DNA of 64,000 nt from Acidobacteriaceae bacterium (GTDB lineage: Bacteria; Acidobacteriota; Terriglobia; Terriglobales; Acidobacteriaceae): the NCBI GenBank assembly GCA_021323655.1, contig JAJPKO010000036.1:105696-169695 (forward strand), read 5' to 3'. Numbering within the stretch: the first letter of the stretch is position 1; each line of letters starts with the position of its first letter. The notes below the pieces were generated by a model that did no database searches, had not been told where the DNA came from, and saw only the letters and a list, made by a program, of their open reading frames with translations. Of this stretch, positions 1 to 9,184 are shown in pieces. A program made the position numbers and the translations under genes.

Positions 1-300
1 GCGTGTGGGAAAAGCCCTCGAGCTCTGCATCTTAGTAAGCGAATAGAAGCCGATGCCGATAATGAAAGAGCCGATCCAGCCGAAGATCTGCGCCTGCCCA
101 TGGGCCTGAAGCCATGCCTGTGACAGAGCGGAAGGCAAGTGAGAGCGGGAGATGTCCAGCAGATTCCAGACTCCCAGAAAGGTCCCAGGCAGCAGCATAA
201 AAAACATGCCGCTGACGATAAACGCCGTTACCAGGTGCTGGCTCTGCCGCTCAGACTCGATGCGGGCAGCGTCAGCCACTGCAACGGGTTGGGAAAGCAT
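1..300 (-). CDS. NnrS-like / haem-copper-type membrane protein, N-terminal part (runs off window)
   Basis: The first 100 codons of a minus-strand gene are visible; the rest lies beyond the left edge. After a polar N-terminus of about 25 residues there is a membrane segment rich in Phe, Met and Leu, then a second segment introduced by HGQAQIFGWIG. The HGxxQxFGW pattern is typical of NnrS-family and related haem/copper membrane proteins. The ATG lies two bases after the ric stop (TGA-GC-ATG), so the two genes are almost certainly cotranscribed and translationally coupled. A role in nitric oxide tolerance is inferred from this coupling. The family call rests on a short stretch and could instead be an oxidase subunit I relative. 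Confidence 0.55.
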   Translation of the reverse strand, partial: MLSQPVAVADAARIESERQSQHLVTAFIVSGMFFMLLPGTFLGVWNLLDISRSHLPSALSQAWLQAHGQAQIFGWIGSFIIGIGFYSLTKMQSSRAFPTR

Positions 301-302
301 GC

Positions 303-1007
303 TCACCGTGGTTCCGTCAGTGCAAGAGCGCGTGGAAATAGAATGTTGTTTTCAAGGTGAATGTGCAGGTGCATATCTTTTTCAAGGTCTTCCAGCGCCT
401 TCCAGAGAGCGCGGAAGGTGGTGCATGCATCGGCAGGCGGCTGATAGTTATTGGTCTTCTCGCGTATGCGGCCCAATTTCTCGCCTGTTTGATCATGCTC
501 AGTGAGCATGCGGCGCACAGGGTACTCGACGCTTTGGAACATCGGAAGATGGGCCGAGCCGGGTTCCCTTTCTGTCTTCGCGATGTAAGGAAACAGCACA
601 TTTTCCTCGCAATGGAAATGGTGTTCTATCTCCGCACCCACCGCTGCATAGAGCTGGCCGATGGGGAAAAGCTCGGGATGGTTTGCTCCATGCCGCTGTT
701 GTACTTTCGTAAGCAGATTGCCGATCAACTCCAACTGCCGCCGCGTGTATGCGTGGTGACGCGTAACTATGTAATCGCACAATTCTTCCAGAGACATCTG
801 CTGCCAGGGCATTGCCTGCGGATCTTCACTTTGCTGTTCCATCTCAGCCAGAACATCACCGACAGGAATATTCCGTTTGGCGCACGCATTGAGGAGGGTT
901 TGGCCGCCGCCGCAGCAGTAATCAATACCAAGACGCTCCAGTAGCGGGATGGCTGAAGGAAATTCTGTGACAATATCTCTGACTGTTGTTTCCGGGTCGA
1001 AGCTCAT
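303..1007 (-). CDS. ric: Iron-sulfur cluster repair di-iron protein (Ric/ScdA/YtfE)
   Basis: A 234-residue protein with the full family layout. An N-terminal ScdA/DUF542 domain (about residues 1-60) contains the IDYCCGGG motif. A hemerythrin-like four-helix domain (about 75-230) carries the iron-binding His and Glu residues, seen in TRHHAYTRR, EIEHHFHCEE, LTEHDQTG and HIHLENNILF. Family members repair Fe-S clusters damaged by nitric oxide or oxidants and release or bind NO at a di-iron centre. The gene faces away from the CRP/FNR regulator, and the shared intergenic region holds one GTGA-N6-TCAC palindrome whose centre lies 53 bases from this start. That suggests direct control by the neighbouring regulator. 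Confidence 0.93.
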   Translation of the reverse strand: MSFDPETTVRDIVTEFPSAIPLLERLGIDYCCGGGQTLLNACAKRNIPVGDVLAEMEQQSEDPQAMPWQQMSLEELCDYIVTRHHAYTRRQLELIGNLLTKVQQRHGANHPELFPIGQLYAAVGAEIEHHFHCEENVLFPYIAKTEREPGSAHLPMFQSVEYPVRRMLTEHDQTGEKLGRIREKTNNYQPPADACTTFRALWKALEDLEKDMHLHIHLENNILFPRALALTEPR

Positions 1008-1053
1008 CTTTAACCTCTGGGTCTCATCTTTGCAGGGGCAGGAATGACAGGCA

Positions 1054-1067
1054 GTGACTTAGGTCAC
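1054..1067. promoter_or_regulatory. CRP/FNR-type operator between ric and the regulator
   Basis: GTGA-CTTAGG-TCAC, a perfect four-base inverted repeat with a six-base spacer. It is the only such site between the divergent ric and regulator genes, so it may both activate ric and autoregulate the regulator. Confidence 0.75.
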
Positions 1068-1099
1068 AGCCGTAGACTTGAAGCGGAGCAGAAGGGCCT

Positions 1100-1798
1100 A
1101 TGACAACACAGGAAAAGATAAATGCGATCAGGAAGACTGATCTCTTTGGTCAGGTATCGGCAGATGCGTTGAAGCAGCTTGCAGAGAAGGCTGTCGAGCG
1201 TTGCCTTCGCCAGGAAGAGATCCTGTTTATAGCAGGCGACCCGGCGCACGGATTGTTCGTCATTGTCTCCGGAGCCTTGCGGGCCTTCCGGCAAAATCCA
1301 GACGGCCGGGAGCAGACCATCCATGTTGAGTGCGCAGGCGCAACGCTGGCCGAGGTCCCGGTCTTCGATCAGGGCACTTATCCCTCTACCGTAATTGCGG
1401 AGGAAGACTCGCTTGTGCTGTTTCTCTCTAAAGAGAATGTACGGGAGTTTCTGCTGGAAAATCCGGAAGCTGCTCTCTCCGCCCTGGGCGTTCTCGCGAA
1501 GCGGTTACGGCGTGTGGCCTCGCTGGCCGAACAGCTCTCGTTGCGCGACGTTACTCAAAGGCTCGCGGCCATGCTGGCCGAAGATGCCGTCCGCCAGGCA
1601 AGCGAGTTGAAAGACGGCGTCTCGTTCTCTCTGCCCATTTCCCACCAGCGGATCGCTGCGCAATTGGGTACTGTGCGTGAAGTCGTCACCCGCAACCTGC
1701 ATAAGCTGGTGGATGAGAAAATCATTGCTGTTCGCGGGCACAGGATCGTTGTTCTTGACGCCCTCAGGCTGCAGCTGAAGGCAAAAGCAGAGAATTAA
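1100..1798 (+). CDS. CRP/FNR-family transcriptional regulator
   Basis: A 232-residue protein with an N-terminal cyclic-nucleotide-binding-like beta-roll (about 15-130), a long dimerisation helix (about 130-160) and a C-terminal winged helix (about 165-225). The recognition helix contains R193-E194 and R198, matching the CRP Arg-Glu-x3-Arg set that reads GTGA half-sites; the Glu-x2-Ser-Arg of FNR is absent. There is no N-terminal cysteine cluster (only Cys35 and Cys78), so it is not an FNR-type Fe-S sensor. Its effector may be haem, NO or a nucleotide and cannot be told from sequence. The surrounding GTGA-N6-TCAC sites fit its predicted specificity. HcpR and Dnr-like NO sensors are plausible relatives. 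Confidence 0.9.
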   Translation: MTTQEKINAIRKTDLFGQVSADALKQLAEKAVERCLRQEEILFIAGDPAHGLFVIVSGALRAFRQNPDGREQTIHVECAGATLAEVPVFDQGTYPSTVIAEEDSLVLFLSKENVREFLLENPEAALSALGVLAKRLRRVASLAEQLSLRDVTQRLAAMLAEDAVRQASELKDGVSFSLPISHQRIAAQLGTVREVVTRNLHKLVDEKIIAVRGHRIVVLDALRLQLKAKAEN

Positions 1799-1839
1799 AC
1801 AAAGGAGACCACGCACTGCTGGCCATCCAGGTTGAGAAG

Positions 1840-1853
1840 GTGATGGCGGTCAC
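1840..1853. promoter_or_regulatory. CRP/FNR-type operator upstream of ppsA
   Basis: GTGA-TGGCGG-TCAC, perfect arms. The centre lies 54 bases before the ppsA start, consistent with class II activation (centre near -41.5) and a short leader. Confidence 0.75.
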
Positions 1854-1900
1854 ATCCCTTTTGTAATTCTCTGTCTAAAGTCAAGCCTACGGAGCGATCC

Positions 1901-4312
1901 ATGGCATCAAGCTATGTTCTCAGTTTCTCGCAGATTCGCATGAACGACGTCCCGCGCGTTGGGGGAAAGAATGCTTCCCTGGGCGAACTCTATGCCATAT
2001 TCAGCAAACAGGGAGTTGGTGTGCTGGACGGATTTGCAATCACCACCGACGCATACTGGCGCCTCCTGACAGAGAACGGCCTTCGGGAAAAGCTGGAAGC
2101 TGTCTTCGTTGATTTGAATCCTGAAGACATAGAAAAACTTGCGGCAGCCGGACGCACGGCCCGGTCGCTGGTTCTGGGGACACCGTTGCCTGAGGAGCTT
2201 TGCGCCGCCATTCTCGATGGCTATCATGCTCTTGCCCAGCGCTTAGGATATGAGCCCAGCCTCGCTGTGCGCTCGTCGGCGAGCGCGGAAGACCTTCCCG
2301 AAGCGTCTTTTGCCGGGATGGCCGAAAGTTTCCTGAACGTGCATGGTGAAGAAGCGCTGCTGCGGGCTGTGCATCAGTGCTTTGCTTCGTTATTTACTGA
2401 CCGGGTAATCAACTATCGTGCGCGGCAGGGCTTTTCGCAGCTAAAAGTAGCCCTGTCGGTTGGTGTCATGCCTATGGTCCGCTCCGACAAAGCATGTTCT
2501 GGCGTCATGTTCACACTGGATATCGAATCTGGCTTTCGCGATGTGGTCACTATTACCGGTGCCTATGGCCTGGGCGAATTCGTTGTGCAGGGCGTGGTTA
2601 CGCCGGATGAATGGACGATCTTTAAGCCGACCCTGCGAAAAGGTTTTGACGCGATTATTGGCCGTCAACTTGGATCAAAGGAAGTCCGCCTTGTCTATGG
2701 AGATGGCACACGAACAACCCGAAGCGAAGCCACACAGTCGGAGGACCGTGGCCGCTTTTGCCTGACTGACAGCGAAGTAGCACAGCTTGCCCGTTGGGGA
2801 TGTTTGATTGAGGAGCACTATTCAAAACTCGCCGGACGGCCACAACCGATGGACATTGAGTGGGCCAAAGATGGAATCACCGGGAGGCTTTATATTGTTC
2901 AGGCGAGACCGGAAACTGTCCATTCTGCGAAAACTCGAGCACACGCCACCGAGGTCTTTCGACTCACCGGGACACACGGGCCTGCCCTCGTAAAAGGGCA
3001 GGCTGTTGGCGAAAAAATTGGATCGGGAAGGGCCCGTGTCGTTACCGATGTGTCCCGGCTGAACGAAGTGCAGCAAGGCGAGATTCTCGTGGCCAGCAAC
3101 ACCGATCCCGACTGGGAGCCAGTCATGCGCCGTGTTGCCGGTATTGTTACAGACCAGGGCGGGCGCACGGCCCACGCCGCCATAGTGTCGCGAGAATTTG
3201 GCATTCCCTGTATTGTCGGCACGGGCGATGCAACCCAGGTGTTGAAGACGGGGCAGGAAGTCACCATCTGCTGCACGGAAGGCAATGAAGGTCACGTATA
3301 TGCAGGACTTGTGCCCTTTCAGGTGGAAAAGGTAACGTCTACAGTTCTTCCGCTGATGCGGACGAAAATCATGCTGATTGTTGGCGACCCCGCGAAGGCA
3401 TTTGGTTTCGCAACCATTCCTAATAAAGGCGTAGGGCTGGCGCGCATCGAATTTATCATTACCAACCATATCGGTATTCATCCAATGGCGCTTGCTCATC
3501 TGGATTCTATTCATGACGCACAGACCCTGGCACAGATACGCAGCCGCATCGGACAGGAAGACCCGAAGGAATTCTTCATTCGCAGACTGAGCGAAGGAGT
3601 AGGCCGCATTGCCGCTGCTTTTTATCCTGAGCCGGTAATTGTACGTTTAAGTGATTTCAAGACAAACGAATATGCCAATTTGACTGGCGGTGCTCCATTC
3701 GAGCCGCACGAAGAGAACCCCATGCTGGGTTTTCGCGGAGCATCGCGCTATTATGACGAGCGATACGCCGCCGGTTTCGCGTTGGAATGCGCCGCCCTGG
3801 AACGGGTACGCAATGACTTTGGCTTGTCCAATGTAAAAGTGATGGTTCCTTTCTGCCGCACTGTCGAAGAGGGCCGGAAGGTCATCGCCATCATGGCCCA
3901 ACATGGATTGAAGCAAGGCGAGAACAATCTGGAGATCTATGCGATGTGCGAGATTCCGGCGAATGTTGTCCTGGCAGAGGAGTTTCTCAAGGTGTTTGAT
4001 GGCTATTCTATTGGGTCGAATGATCTGACGCAGTTCGCGCTCGGTCTCGACCGCGATTCAGGGACCGTCGCACACCTTTTTGACGAGAACAATGCTGCTG
4101 TGCGGTGGATGATTGCACACGCCATCAAGTCAGCCCATAAGGCTGGCAAGCCAATCGGAATCTGCGGGCAGGCGCCTTCGGATTTTCCTGAATTTGCAGA
4201 ATGGTTGGTCGAACAGGAAATTGATTCCATTTCTCTCAACCCGGATACAGCCGTTCAGACAGCACTCCGCGTGGCGCATGCTGAAACCAGGTTCGTCCAG
4301 TCTGCATCTTAA
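1901..4312 (+). CDS. ppsA: Phosphoenolpyruvate synthase
   Basis: An 803-residue enzyme converting pyruvate, ATP and water to PEP, AMP and phosphate. The N-terminal ATP/pyruvate-binding domain (about 1-340) is followed by the mobile phosphohistidine domain with GGRTAHAAIVSREFGIPC (catalytic His425) and the C-terminal PEP-binding barrel (about 475-790) with GSNDLTQFALGLDRD and the ICGQAP cysteine loop. Length and order are typical of PpsA. The ATG follows a GTGA-N6-TCAC site. It sits next to alcohol dehydrogenase and stress genes rather than glycolytic genes. Together with the phosphoketolase and acetate kinase genes downstream, this suggests it rebalances pyruvate/PEP when respiration is limited. 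Confidence 0.95.
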   Translation: MASSYVLSFSQIRMNDVPRVGGKNASLGELYAIFSKQGVGVLDGFAITTDAYWRLLTENGLREKLEAVFVDLNPEDIEKLAAAGRTARSLVLGTPLPEELCAAILDGYHALAQRLGYEPSLAVRSSASAEDLPEASFAGMAESFLNVHGEEALLRAVHQCFASLFTDRVINYRARQGFSQLKVALSVGVMPMVRSDKACSGVMFTLDIESGFRDVVTITGAYGLGEFVVQGVVTPDEWTIFKPTLRKGFDAIIGRQLGSKEVRLVYGDGTRTTRSEATQSEDRGRFCLTDSEVAQLARWGCLIEEHYSKLAGRPQPMDIEWAKDGITGRLYIVQARPETVHSAKTRAHATEVFRLTGTHGPALVKGQAVGEKIGSGRARVVTDVSRLNEVQQGEILVASNTDPDWEPVMRRVAGIVTDQGGRTAHAAIVSREFGIPCIVGTGDATQVLKTGQEVTICCTEGNEGHVYAGLVPFQVEKVTSTVLPLMRTKIMLIVGDPAKAFGFATIPNKGVGLARIEFIITNHIGIHPMALAHLDSIHDAQTLAQIRSRIGQEDPKEFFIRRLSEGVGRIAAAFYPEPVIVRLSDFKTNEYANLTGGAPFEPHEENPMLGFRGASRYYDERYAAGFALECAALERVRNDFGLSNVKVMVPFCRTVEEGRKVIAIMAQHGLKQGENNLEIYAMCEIPANVVLAEEFLKVFDGYSIGSNDLTQFALGLDRDSGTVAHLFDENNAAVRWMIAHAIKSAHKAGKPIGICGQAPSDFPEFAEWLVEQEIDSISLNPDTAVQTALRVAHAETRFVQSAS

Positions 4313-4399
4313 GCCGCCATTGCAATTAGCGCCTTCTGGAATTCACGGAGTTCGCGTCCTTCTTCTTTAAACCATAGCGATACCTGTACCGCAAGACCT

Positions 4400-4413
4400 G
4401 TGACGGACATCAC
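4400..4413. promoter_or_regulatory. CRP/FNR-type operator upstream of the alcohol dehydrogenase operon
   Basis: GTGA-CGGACA-TCAC, perfect arms, centre 59 bases before the ATG at 4466. It lies in the ppsA-adh gap and would serve the adh-usp-mgtA run. Confidence 0.75.
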
Positions 4414-4465
4414 TGGCAATACGAAAGCCGCAGCATAAAGTGGCTTTTATTGAGGTGTGCTCCAC

Positions 4466-5605
4466 ATGACCACCGCGACTTTTGCCAAAGAGAAGCAAAC
4501 CGATCAGAAGACAGCAACGATGAAGGCGCTTGTTTTCCACGGGCCTGGCCGGATTGCCGTAGAACAGATGCCTATACCCAGGGCGGGTTATGGTGAAGCC
4601 GTCATCCGTGTGACGCTGACAACCATTTGCGGGACAGACGTGCACATTCTGAAAGGCGAGTATCCAGTCAATCCTGGCCTGATCATCGGGCATGAAGCAG
4701 TGGGGACAATTCACGAACTGGGCCCTGGCATTTCTGGCTACAAAGTGGGTGAGCGGGTGCTGGTGGGGGCGATTACCCCTTGCGGCCAGTGTGCATCCTG
4801 CCTGTCTGGTACGTGGTCACAATGTGGAGGTGTGCCCCTCGGAGGCTGGAAGTTCGGCAACACCATCAACGGCGCGCAAGCCGAGTATCTGTTGGTACCG
4901 TATGCGCAGGCCAACATGGCCAGAATTCCCGATGAACTGCGCGATGAGCAGGTGATTCTGTTGGCCGACATCGCCTCAACGGGTTTCTCCGCCGCCGAAA
5001 GCGCTCAGGTTCAGTTAGGGGACAGCGTGGCGGTCATCGCACAGGGACCCATCGGGCTTTGTGCGACAGTAGGCGCGAAAGCAAAGGGCGCAGGGCTGAT
5101 TATCACCTCTGAATCGAACTTCATGCGCAAAGAGATGTCCTACAAGATGGGCGCGGACATTGTGCTCGACCCAAAGGCGGTGGATGTAGCGGCCGAAATA
5201 CGCAGGTTGACGCATGGCCGCGGAGTGGATGTCGCCATCGAGGCACTGGGAACACAGGCGACCTTTGAAACGGCATTGCGCGCCCTTCGGCCTGGAGGGA
5301 CGCTCTCAAGCATTGGCGTCTACGCTGGCAAGCTGAGTATTCCTGTGGATGCCTTCGCTGCAGGAATTGGTGACTACAAGATCGTGACCACTCTGTGTCC
5401 TGGCGGCAAAGAACGCATGCGCCGTCTTATGGATCTGGTGCTGCAAAAGCGCGTGGATCTGACGCCCTTGCTGACGCATACCTTTTCTCTGAACGAAATC
5501 GTGGATGCTTACAGCTTGTTCAGTAAACAAGAGGACGGCGTGCTGAAAGTGGCCATCCACCCACAGGACCTGCGATCATTAAAGCCGGGAGACGACCAAT
5601 GCTGA
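4466..5605 (+). CDS. Zinc-dependent alcohol dehydrogenase
   Basis: A medium-chain dehydrogenase of about 379 residues. Catalytic zinc ligands are visible as the Cys of TICGTDVH and the His-Glu of GHEAVG. A four-cysteine structural zinc loop (CGQCASC followed by SQCGG) comes next, then a Rossmann domain in the C-terminal half. The ATG at 4466 is preferred over the upstream GTG at 4457 because GAGGTG lies eight bases before it. Members of this family reduce aldehydes or oxidise alcohols with NAD(P)H; the exact substrate is not predictable here. It is followed within about 16 bases by a universal stress protein and then mgtA, likely one transcript. Homologous dehydrogenases are common in low-oxygen regulons, where they discharge reducing power. 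Confidence 0.88.
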   Translation: MTTATFAKEKQTDQKTATMKALVFHGPGRIAVEQMPIPRAGYGEAVIRVTLTTICGTDVHILKGEYPVNPGLIIGHEAVGTIHELGPGISGYKVGERVLVGAITPCGQCASCLSGTWSQCGGVPLGGWKFGNTINGAQAEYLLVPYAQANMARIPDELRDEQVILLADIASTGFSAAESAQVQLGDSVAVIAQGPIGLCATVGAKAKGAGLIITSESNFMRKEMSYKMGADIVLDPKAVDVAAEIRRLTHGRGVDVAIEALGTQATFETALRALRPGGTLSSIGVYAGKLSIPVDAFAAGIGDYKIVTTLCPGGKERMRRLMDLVLQKRVDLTPLLTHTFSLNEIVDAYSLFSKQEDGVLKVAIHPQDLRSLKPGDDQC

Positions 5606-5621
5606 AGAAATGAGGTGCGCC

Positions 5622-6563
5622 ATGCGCGAATATCGTGAATTCACCATGAAGAGAATTATGGTCGCTACAGATTTTTCCGATGTGTCCTACGTAGCTTCCA
5701 GTTACGCGAAACAACTCGCCAAATGCTTCGCGGCAAAGGTATTGCTGGTTCACATTGTCAATAACGAGCAAACTACTCATCAAAAGGAAACATCTATTTC
5801 GAGTCTTCCTGAACACATGGATACAGCGGAAGCCGAGATGCAAAGAATGGCATCTGCGTTTTCCTATGATGATGTGCTCTGCTCCGTAATTATGCGAACA
5901 GGCCAGATCCGGCAGACAATTCTCGACCTGATTAAGGAGCGGGATGTTGACTTGCTTGTGGTGGGAACACATGGCAAAGGACACAAACATGGTGAAGAAT
6001 TGGGGTCGGTTGCTGAGACCCTGCTGCGCGCCGCTCCCTGTCCGGTTCTGACGGTGAGCAAATGCGTGCGGCTGGATGCCTGCGAAAATACTCACGAGCG
6101 CAGCGTTCTTTTCCCAACGGATTTTTCTGAACCTTCACACGCAGTATTGCCATATGCTGAGTCTTTGGTCAGGTATCTTGGCGGCCGCATGCTTTTGCTG
6201 CATGTGGATGAAAAGCAGACCTCCAGCCACAAAGAAGAGTTCCAGGCGCTCATGAAAGAGATGAAATATCCCACTATCGTTTCTGAATCCATTACGCGCC
6301 TCGGATGTCCGGCCGATGCAGTTGTAGCTGTTTCCACTGAAAAACACGTGGATTTCATTGTGATGGGCGTCCACGGAGCGGACCAGGCAGGGAAGGCCCA
6401 CAATTATGGGACGGCATTCGATGTCATCCGGCGGGCAAAATGCCCTGTCTTCACCCTTTTTACCCAATACAAAGACAAAACAGATGAGAAGCCTCAAGAG
6501 GAAATGACGGAGGCTGAAGAATTCCAGCTCCAGCAGCAACGCCTTGCTGTTCACCATTCCTGA
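5622..6563 (+). CDS. Universal stress protein, tandem UspA domains
   Basis: About 313 residues containing two UspA domains. The first begins MKRIMVATDFSDVS and ends at PCPVLTVS; the second begins RSVLFPTDFSEPS and ends at AKCPVFTLF. Each has the characteristic G-x2-G-x9-G type phosphate-binding stretch (GTHGKGHKHGEELGS in the first domain, GVHGADQAG in the second). A polar tail of about 30 residues, rich in Glu and Gln, follows the second domain. The start at 5622 is favoured by GAGGTG just upstream, but the spacing is short and ATG 5646 is possible. Tandem USPs bind ATP or act as stress signalling scaffolds. It lies between adh and mgtA with near-zero gaps and is one of three full-length USPs in this island. 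Confidence 0.9.
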   Translation: MREYREFTMKRIMVATDFSDVSYVASSYAKQLAKCFAAKVLLVHIVNNEQTTHQKETSISSLPEHMDTAEAEMQRMASAFSYDDVLCSVIMRTGQIRQTILDLIKERDVDLLVVGTHGKGHKHGEELGSVAETLLRAAPCPVLTVSKCVRLDACENTHERSVLFPTDFSEPSHAVLPYAESLVRYLGGRMLLLHVDEKQTSSHKEEFQALMKEMKYPTIVSESITRLGCPADAVVAVSTEKHVDFIVMGVHGADQAGKAHNYGTAFDVIRRAKCPVFTLFTQYKDKTDEKPQEEMTEAEEFQLQQQRLAVHHS

Positions 6564-6577
6564 CGAGGCGAAGTCTC

Positions 6578-9172
6578 GTGTGCAAAAAAGAGCAGGGAGG
6601 AGCGATCAAAATACAGGCTACTCCAACGGCCGATCCAATAGAGAGGCTTGCCCTGCGTCAGAGTACAGATATTGATACATCTGCCCGGTTCGCAACAACC
6701 GGAATAGGCTTAACATCTGCTGAAGCCGCTGATCGCCTTTCCCAGTACGGCTTCAACAGTCCTGTGCCAGTCAAGCGTGCCGCGACCCTGATCGAGTTTC
6801 TCCTCTTGTTCCTTAATCCGCTTGTAATCATTTTGCTGGTGGCCTGCGCCGTTTCATTTGTTCTGGGAAACGCACCTGACGCCATCATTATTCTTGTTGT
6901 GCTCTTGCTGGGCATCTCGATTAATTTCGTCCAGACCTACCGTTCCCAGCAGGCCATCAAGAAGCTACAAGAACACATCACGCTCACGGCGACAGTCCTT
7001 CGCGATGGAACATGGACTGAAATAAAAAGGCAAGAGGTTGTGCCGGGAGACGTAATTCATCTCGCGGCGGGAGACCTGGTCCCCGCAGATGCGCGCCTGC
7101 TCGAGTCGCGCGATTTGTATGTGCAACAGGCGGCACTTACCGGCGAATCCATGCCGTCAGAAAAGGACGCGAACATTAAAGAGGACAAGACCGGATGCCC
7201 TGAATCGCCAAATTATGTTTTCCTGGGCACCTCGGTTGTAAGCGGCACGGCAATGGCCGAAGTCCTTGCCACGGGCCCCAACACCGTATTTGGCGCGATT
7301 GCCAGGCGATTGGCCGCCCGTCCCGAAGAGACCGAATTCGAGCATGGCATGAAGCGGTTTGGGCTCCTCATCATGCGCGCGGTATTTTTCCTCGTGCTTT
7401 TTATTCTGGTGGTCAGGGTCGCCCTGCATAAAGATGCGTTTGAATCTTTCGTCTTTGCCGTTGCATTGGCCGTTGGACTGACGCCCGAGTTTCTTCCCAT
7501 GATCACCTCTGTCACTCTTGCCCGCGGCGCTGTGCGCATGGCGCGGGAGCAGGTGATTGTCAAACATCTTCCCGCAATCCAGAATTTTGGAACGATCGAC
7601 GTGTTGTGCAGCGACAAGACCGGCACCCTCACGACAGGGGAAATGGTCGTGACCTCTACAGTTGATCCTTATGGCGAATCATCTGATCGCCCATTGTTCT
7701 TCGGCTATCTGAACAGCTACTTTGAAACTGGCATCCGCAGCCCGCTCGACATTGCGATATTAAAAAGCAGGCTTCTCGACATCGCAGGCTTTGTGAAGTG
7801 CGACGAAATCCCCTTCGATTTTGAGCGGCGCCGTGTCTCCATTGTTGTTGAACAAAACACTGGAGGTTCTGCCAGCAGGCTGTTGATCACAAAGGGTGCA
7901 CCGGAAGGCATTCTCTCGCTCTCCGACTTTTGCGAGATCGGAGGACAGCTTGTTCCTCTGGACAATGAAACTCGGAGTCGCTGCCTCGTCACCTTTCAGA
8001 ACCTGGGCCGCGAGGGATTCCGGGTACTGGCGGTCGCGTATCGCAATGTGTCCCCTCAGGAAAGGTTTACGGTTACAGACGAACATTCCCTTATCCTGGC
8101 CGGGTATCTTGCCTTTGCTGATCCTCCAGATCCGGGTGCGGCCGCCTCGATCGCAGCCTTGAAACGCGACGGAGTGGAGGTGAAAGTCCTGACCGGCGAC
8201 AACGAGCTTGTCGCTGAACACATCTGCCGGCAAGTTGGGATTGCGAAGCCAGTTATCATTTTGGGTGAAGAACTTGAGCGCACCAGCGACACTGCTCTGC
8301 AACACCTGTTGGAAGAGACCACCGTTTTCGCGCGTGTTTCCCCCATGCAGAAGCATCGGATTATCCATGCACTGAAGCGACGCGGGCATGTGGTTGGATA
8401 TGTTGGCGATGGAATCAACGACGCTCCTTCTCTGCGCGAAGCAGATGTTGGCATTTCCGTGGCCGCAGCCGCTGACGTCGCGCGCGAGGCAGCCGATATC
8501 GTCCTGTTGAAGCGCGGGCTTCAGATACTTCACAAAGGGATCATTGAAGGGCGCCGGGCATCAGCCAATGTGATGAAGTATCTGTTGATGGGCACCAGCT
8601 CTAATTTTGGAAATATGTTCAGCATGGCTGGCGCATCGCTGTTTCTCCCCTTTCTCCCCATGCTGCCGACCCAGGTGCTTCTGAACAACTTCCTCTACGA
8701 CGTCGCCCAGATCACCATTCCCTCCGATCATGTCGACCGGGAATATATTCGTCGCCCTCACCGCTGGGACATGACCTTAATCCGTAATTTCATGCTTTTC
8801 ATTGGCCCTATCAGCTCGATTTATGATTTCCTGACCTTTTATGTTTTGCTGCGCTTCTTCCACACTGGTGAGACTGAGTTTCACACCGGGTGGTTCGTCG
8901 AGTCTCTGGCGACACAAACGTTAGTGCTTTTCGTCATCCGGACCATGGGCAACCCGTTCAGGAGCCGGCCCAGCGTGCCTCTGACGGTCACAACCGTTCT
9001 GGTTGTGATTGTCGGATGCTTGCTTCCTTATTCTCCGCTTGCTGGACTGCTCAGGTTCGTGGCGCTTCCAGCGCCCTACTTTGTGTTTCTGGCTTTCGCA
9101 ACGGTCACCTATTTGCTACTGGTGGAGGTTGCGAAACGCTGGCTTTTCTCGTCAACCAAACTGAGTCATTGA
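6578..9172 (+). CDS. mgtA: Magnesium-translocating P-type ATPase (MgtA family)
   Basis: An 864-residue P3B-type ATPase. Visible are the actuator-domain TGES motif, the phosphorylation motif SDKTGTLT (Asp346), the hinge GDGINDAPSL and about ten membrane segments. The C-terminal membrane block contains NNFLYDVAQITIPSDHVD, typical of MgtA/MgtB rather than Ca or Na/K pumps. A GTG start at 6578 is used; no in-frame ATG gives a complete N-terminus. It imports Mg2+ at the expense of ATP. It lies 14 bases after the USP gene and ends 12 bases from a convergent USP gene. Mg2+ pumps occur in low-oxygen and acid-stress clusters elsewhere; the physiological reason is not evident from sequence. Confidence 0.92.
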   Translation: MCKKEQGGAIKIQATPTADPIERLALRQSTDIDTSARFATTGIGLTSAEAADRLSQYGFNSPVPVKRAATLIEFLLLFLNPLVIILLVACAVSFVLGNAPDAIIILVVLLLGISINFVQTYRSQQAIKKLQEHITLTATVLRDGTWTEIKRQEVVPGDVIHLAAGDLVPADARLLESRDLYVQQAALTGESMPSEKDANIKEDKTGCPESPNYVFLGTSVVSGTAMAEVLATGPNTVFGAIARRLAARPEETEFEHGMKRFGLLIMRAVFFLVLFILVVRVALHKDAFESFVFAVALAVGLTPEFLPMITSVTLARGAVRMAREQVIVKHLPAIQNFGTIDVLCSDKTGTLTTGEMVVTSTVDPYGESSDRPLFFGYLNSYFETGIRSPLDIAILKSRLLDIAGFVKCDEIPFDFERRRVSIVVEQNTGGSASRLLITKGAPEGILSLSDFCEIGGQLVPLDNETRSRCLVTFQNLGREGFRVLAVAYRNVSPQERFTVTDEHSLILAGYLAFADPPDPGAAASIAALKRDGVEVKVLTGDNELVAEHICRQVGIAKPVIILGEELERTSDTALQHLLEETTVFARVSPMQKHRIIHALKRRGHVVGYVGDGINDAPSLREADVGISVAAAADVAREAADIVLLKRGLQILHKGIIEGRRASANVMKYLLMGTSSNFGNMFSMAGASLFLPFLPMLPTQVLLNNFLYDVAQITIPSDHVDREYIRRPHRWDMTLIRNFMLFIGPISSIYDFLTFYVLLRFFHTGETEFHTGWFVESLATQTLVLFVIRTMGNPFRSRPSVPLTVTTVLVVIVGCLLPYSPLAGLLRFVALPAPYFVFLAFATVTYLLLVEVAKRWLFSSTKLSH

Positions 9173-9184
9173 TCTTTTCCCTGG

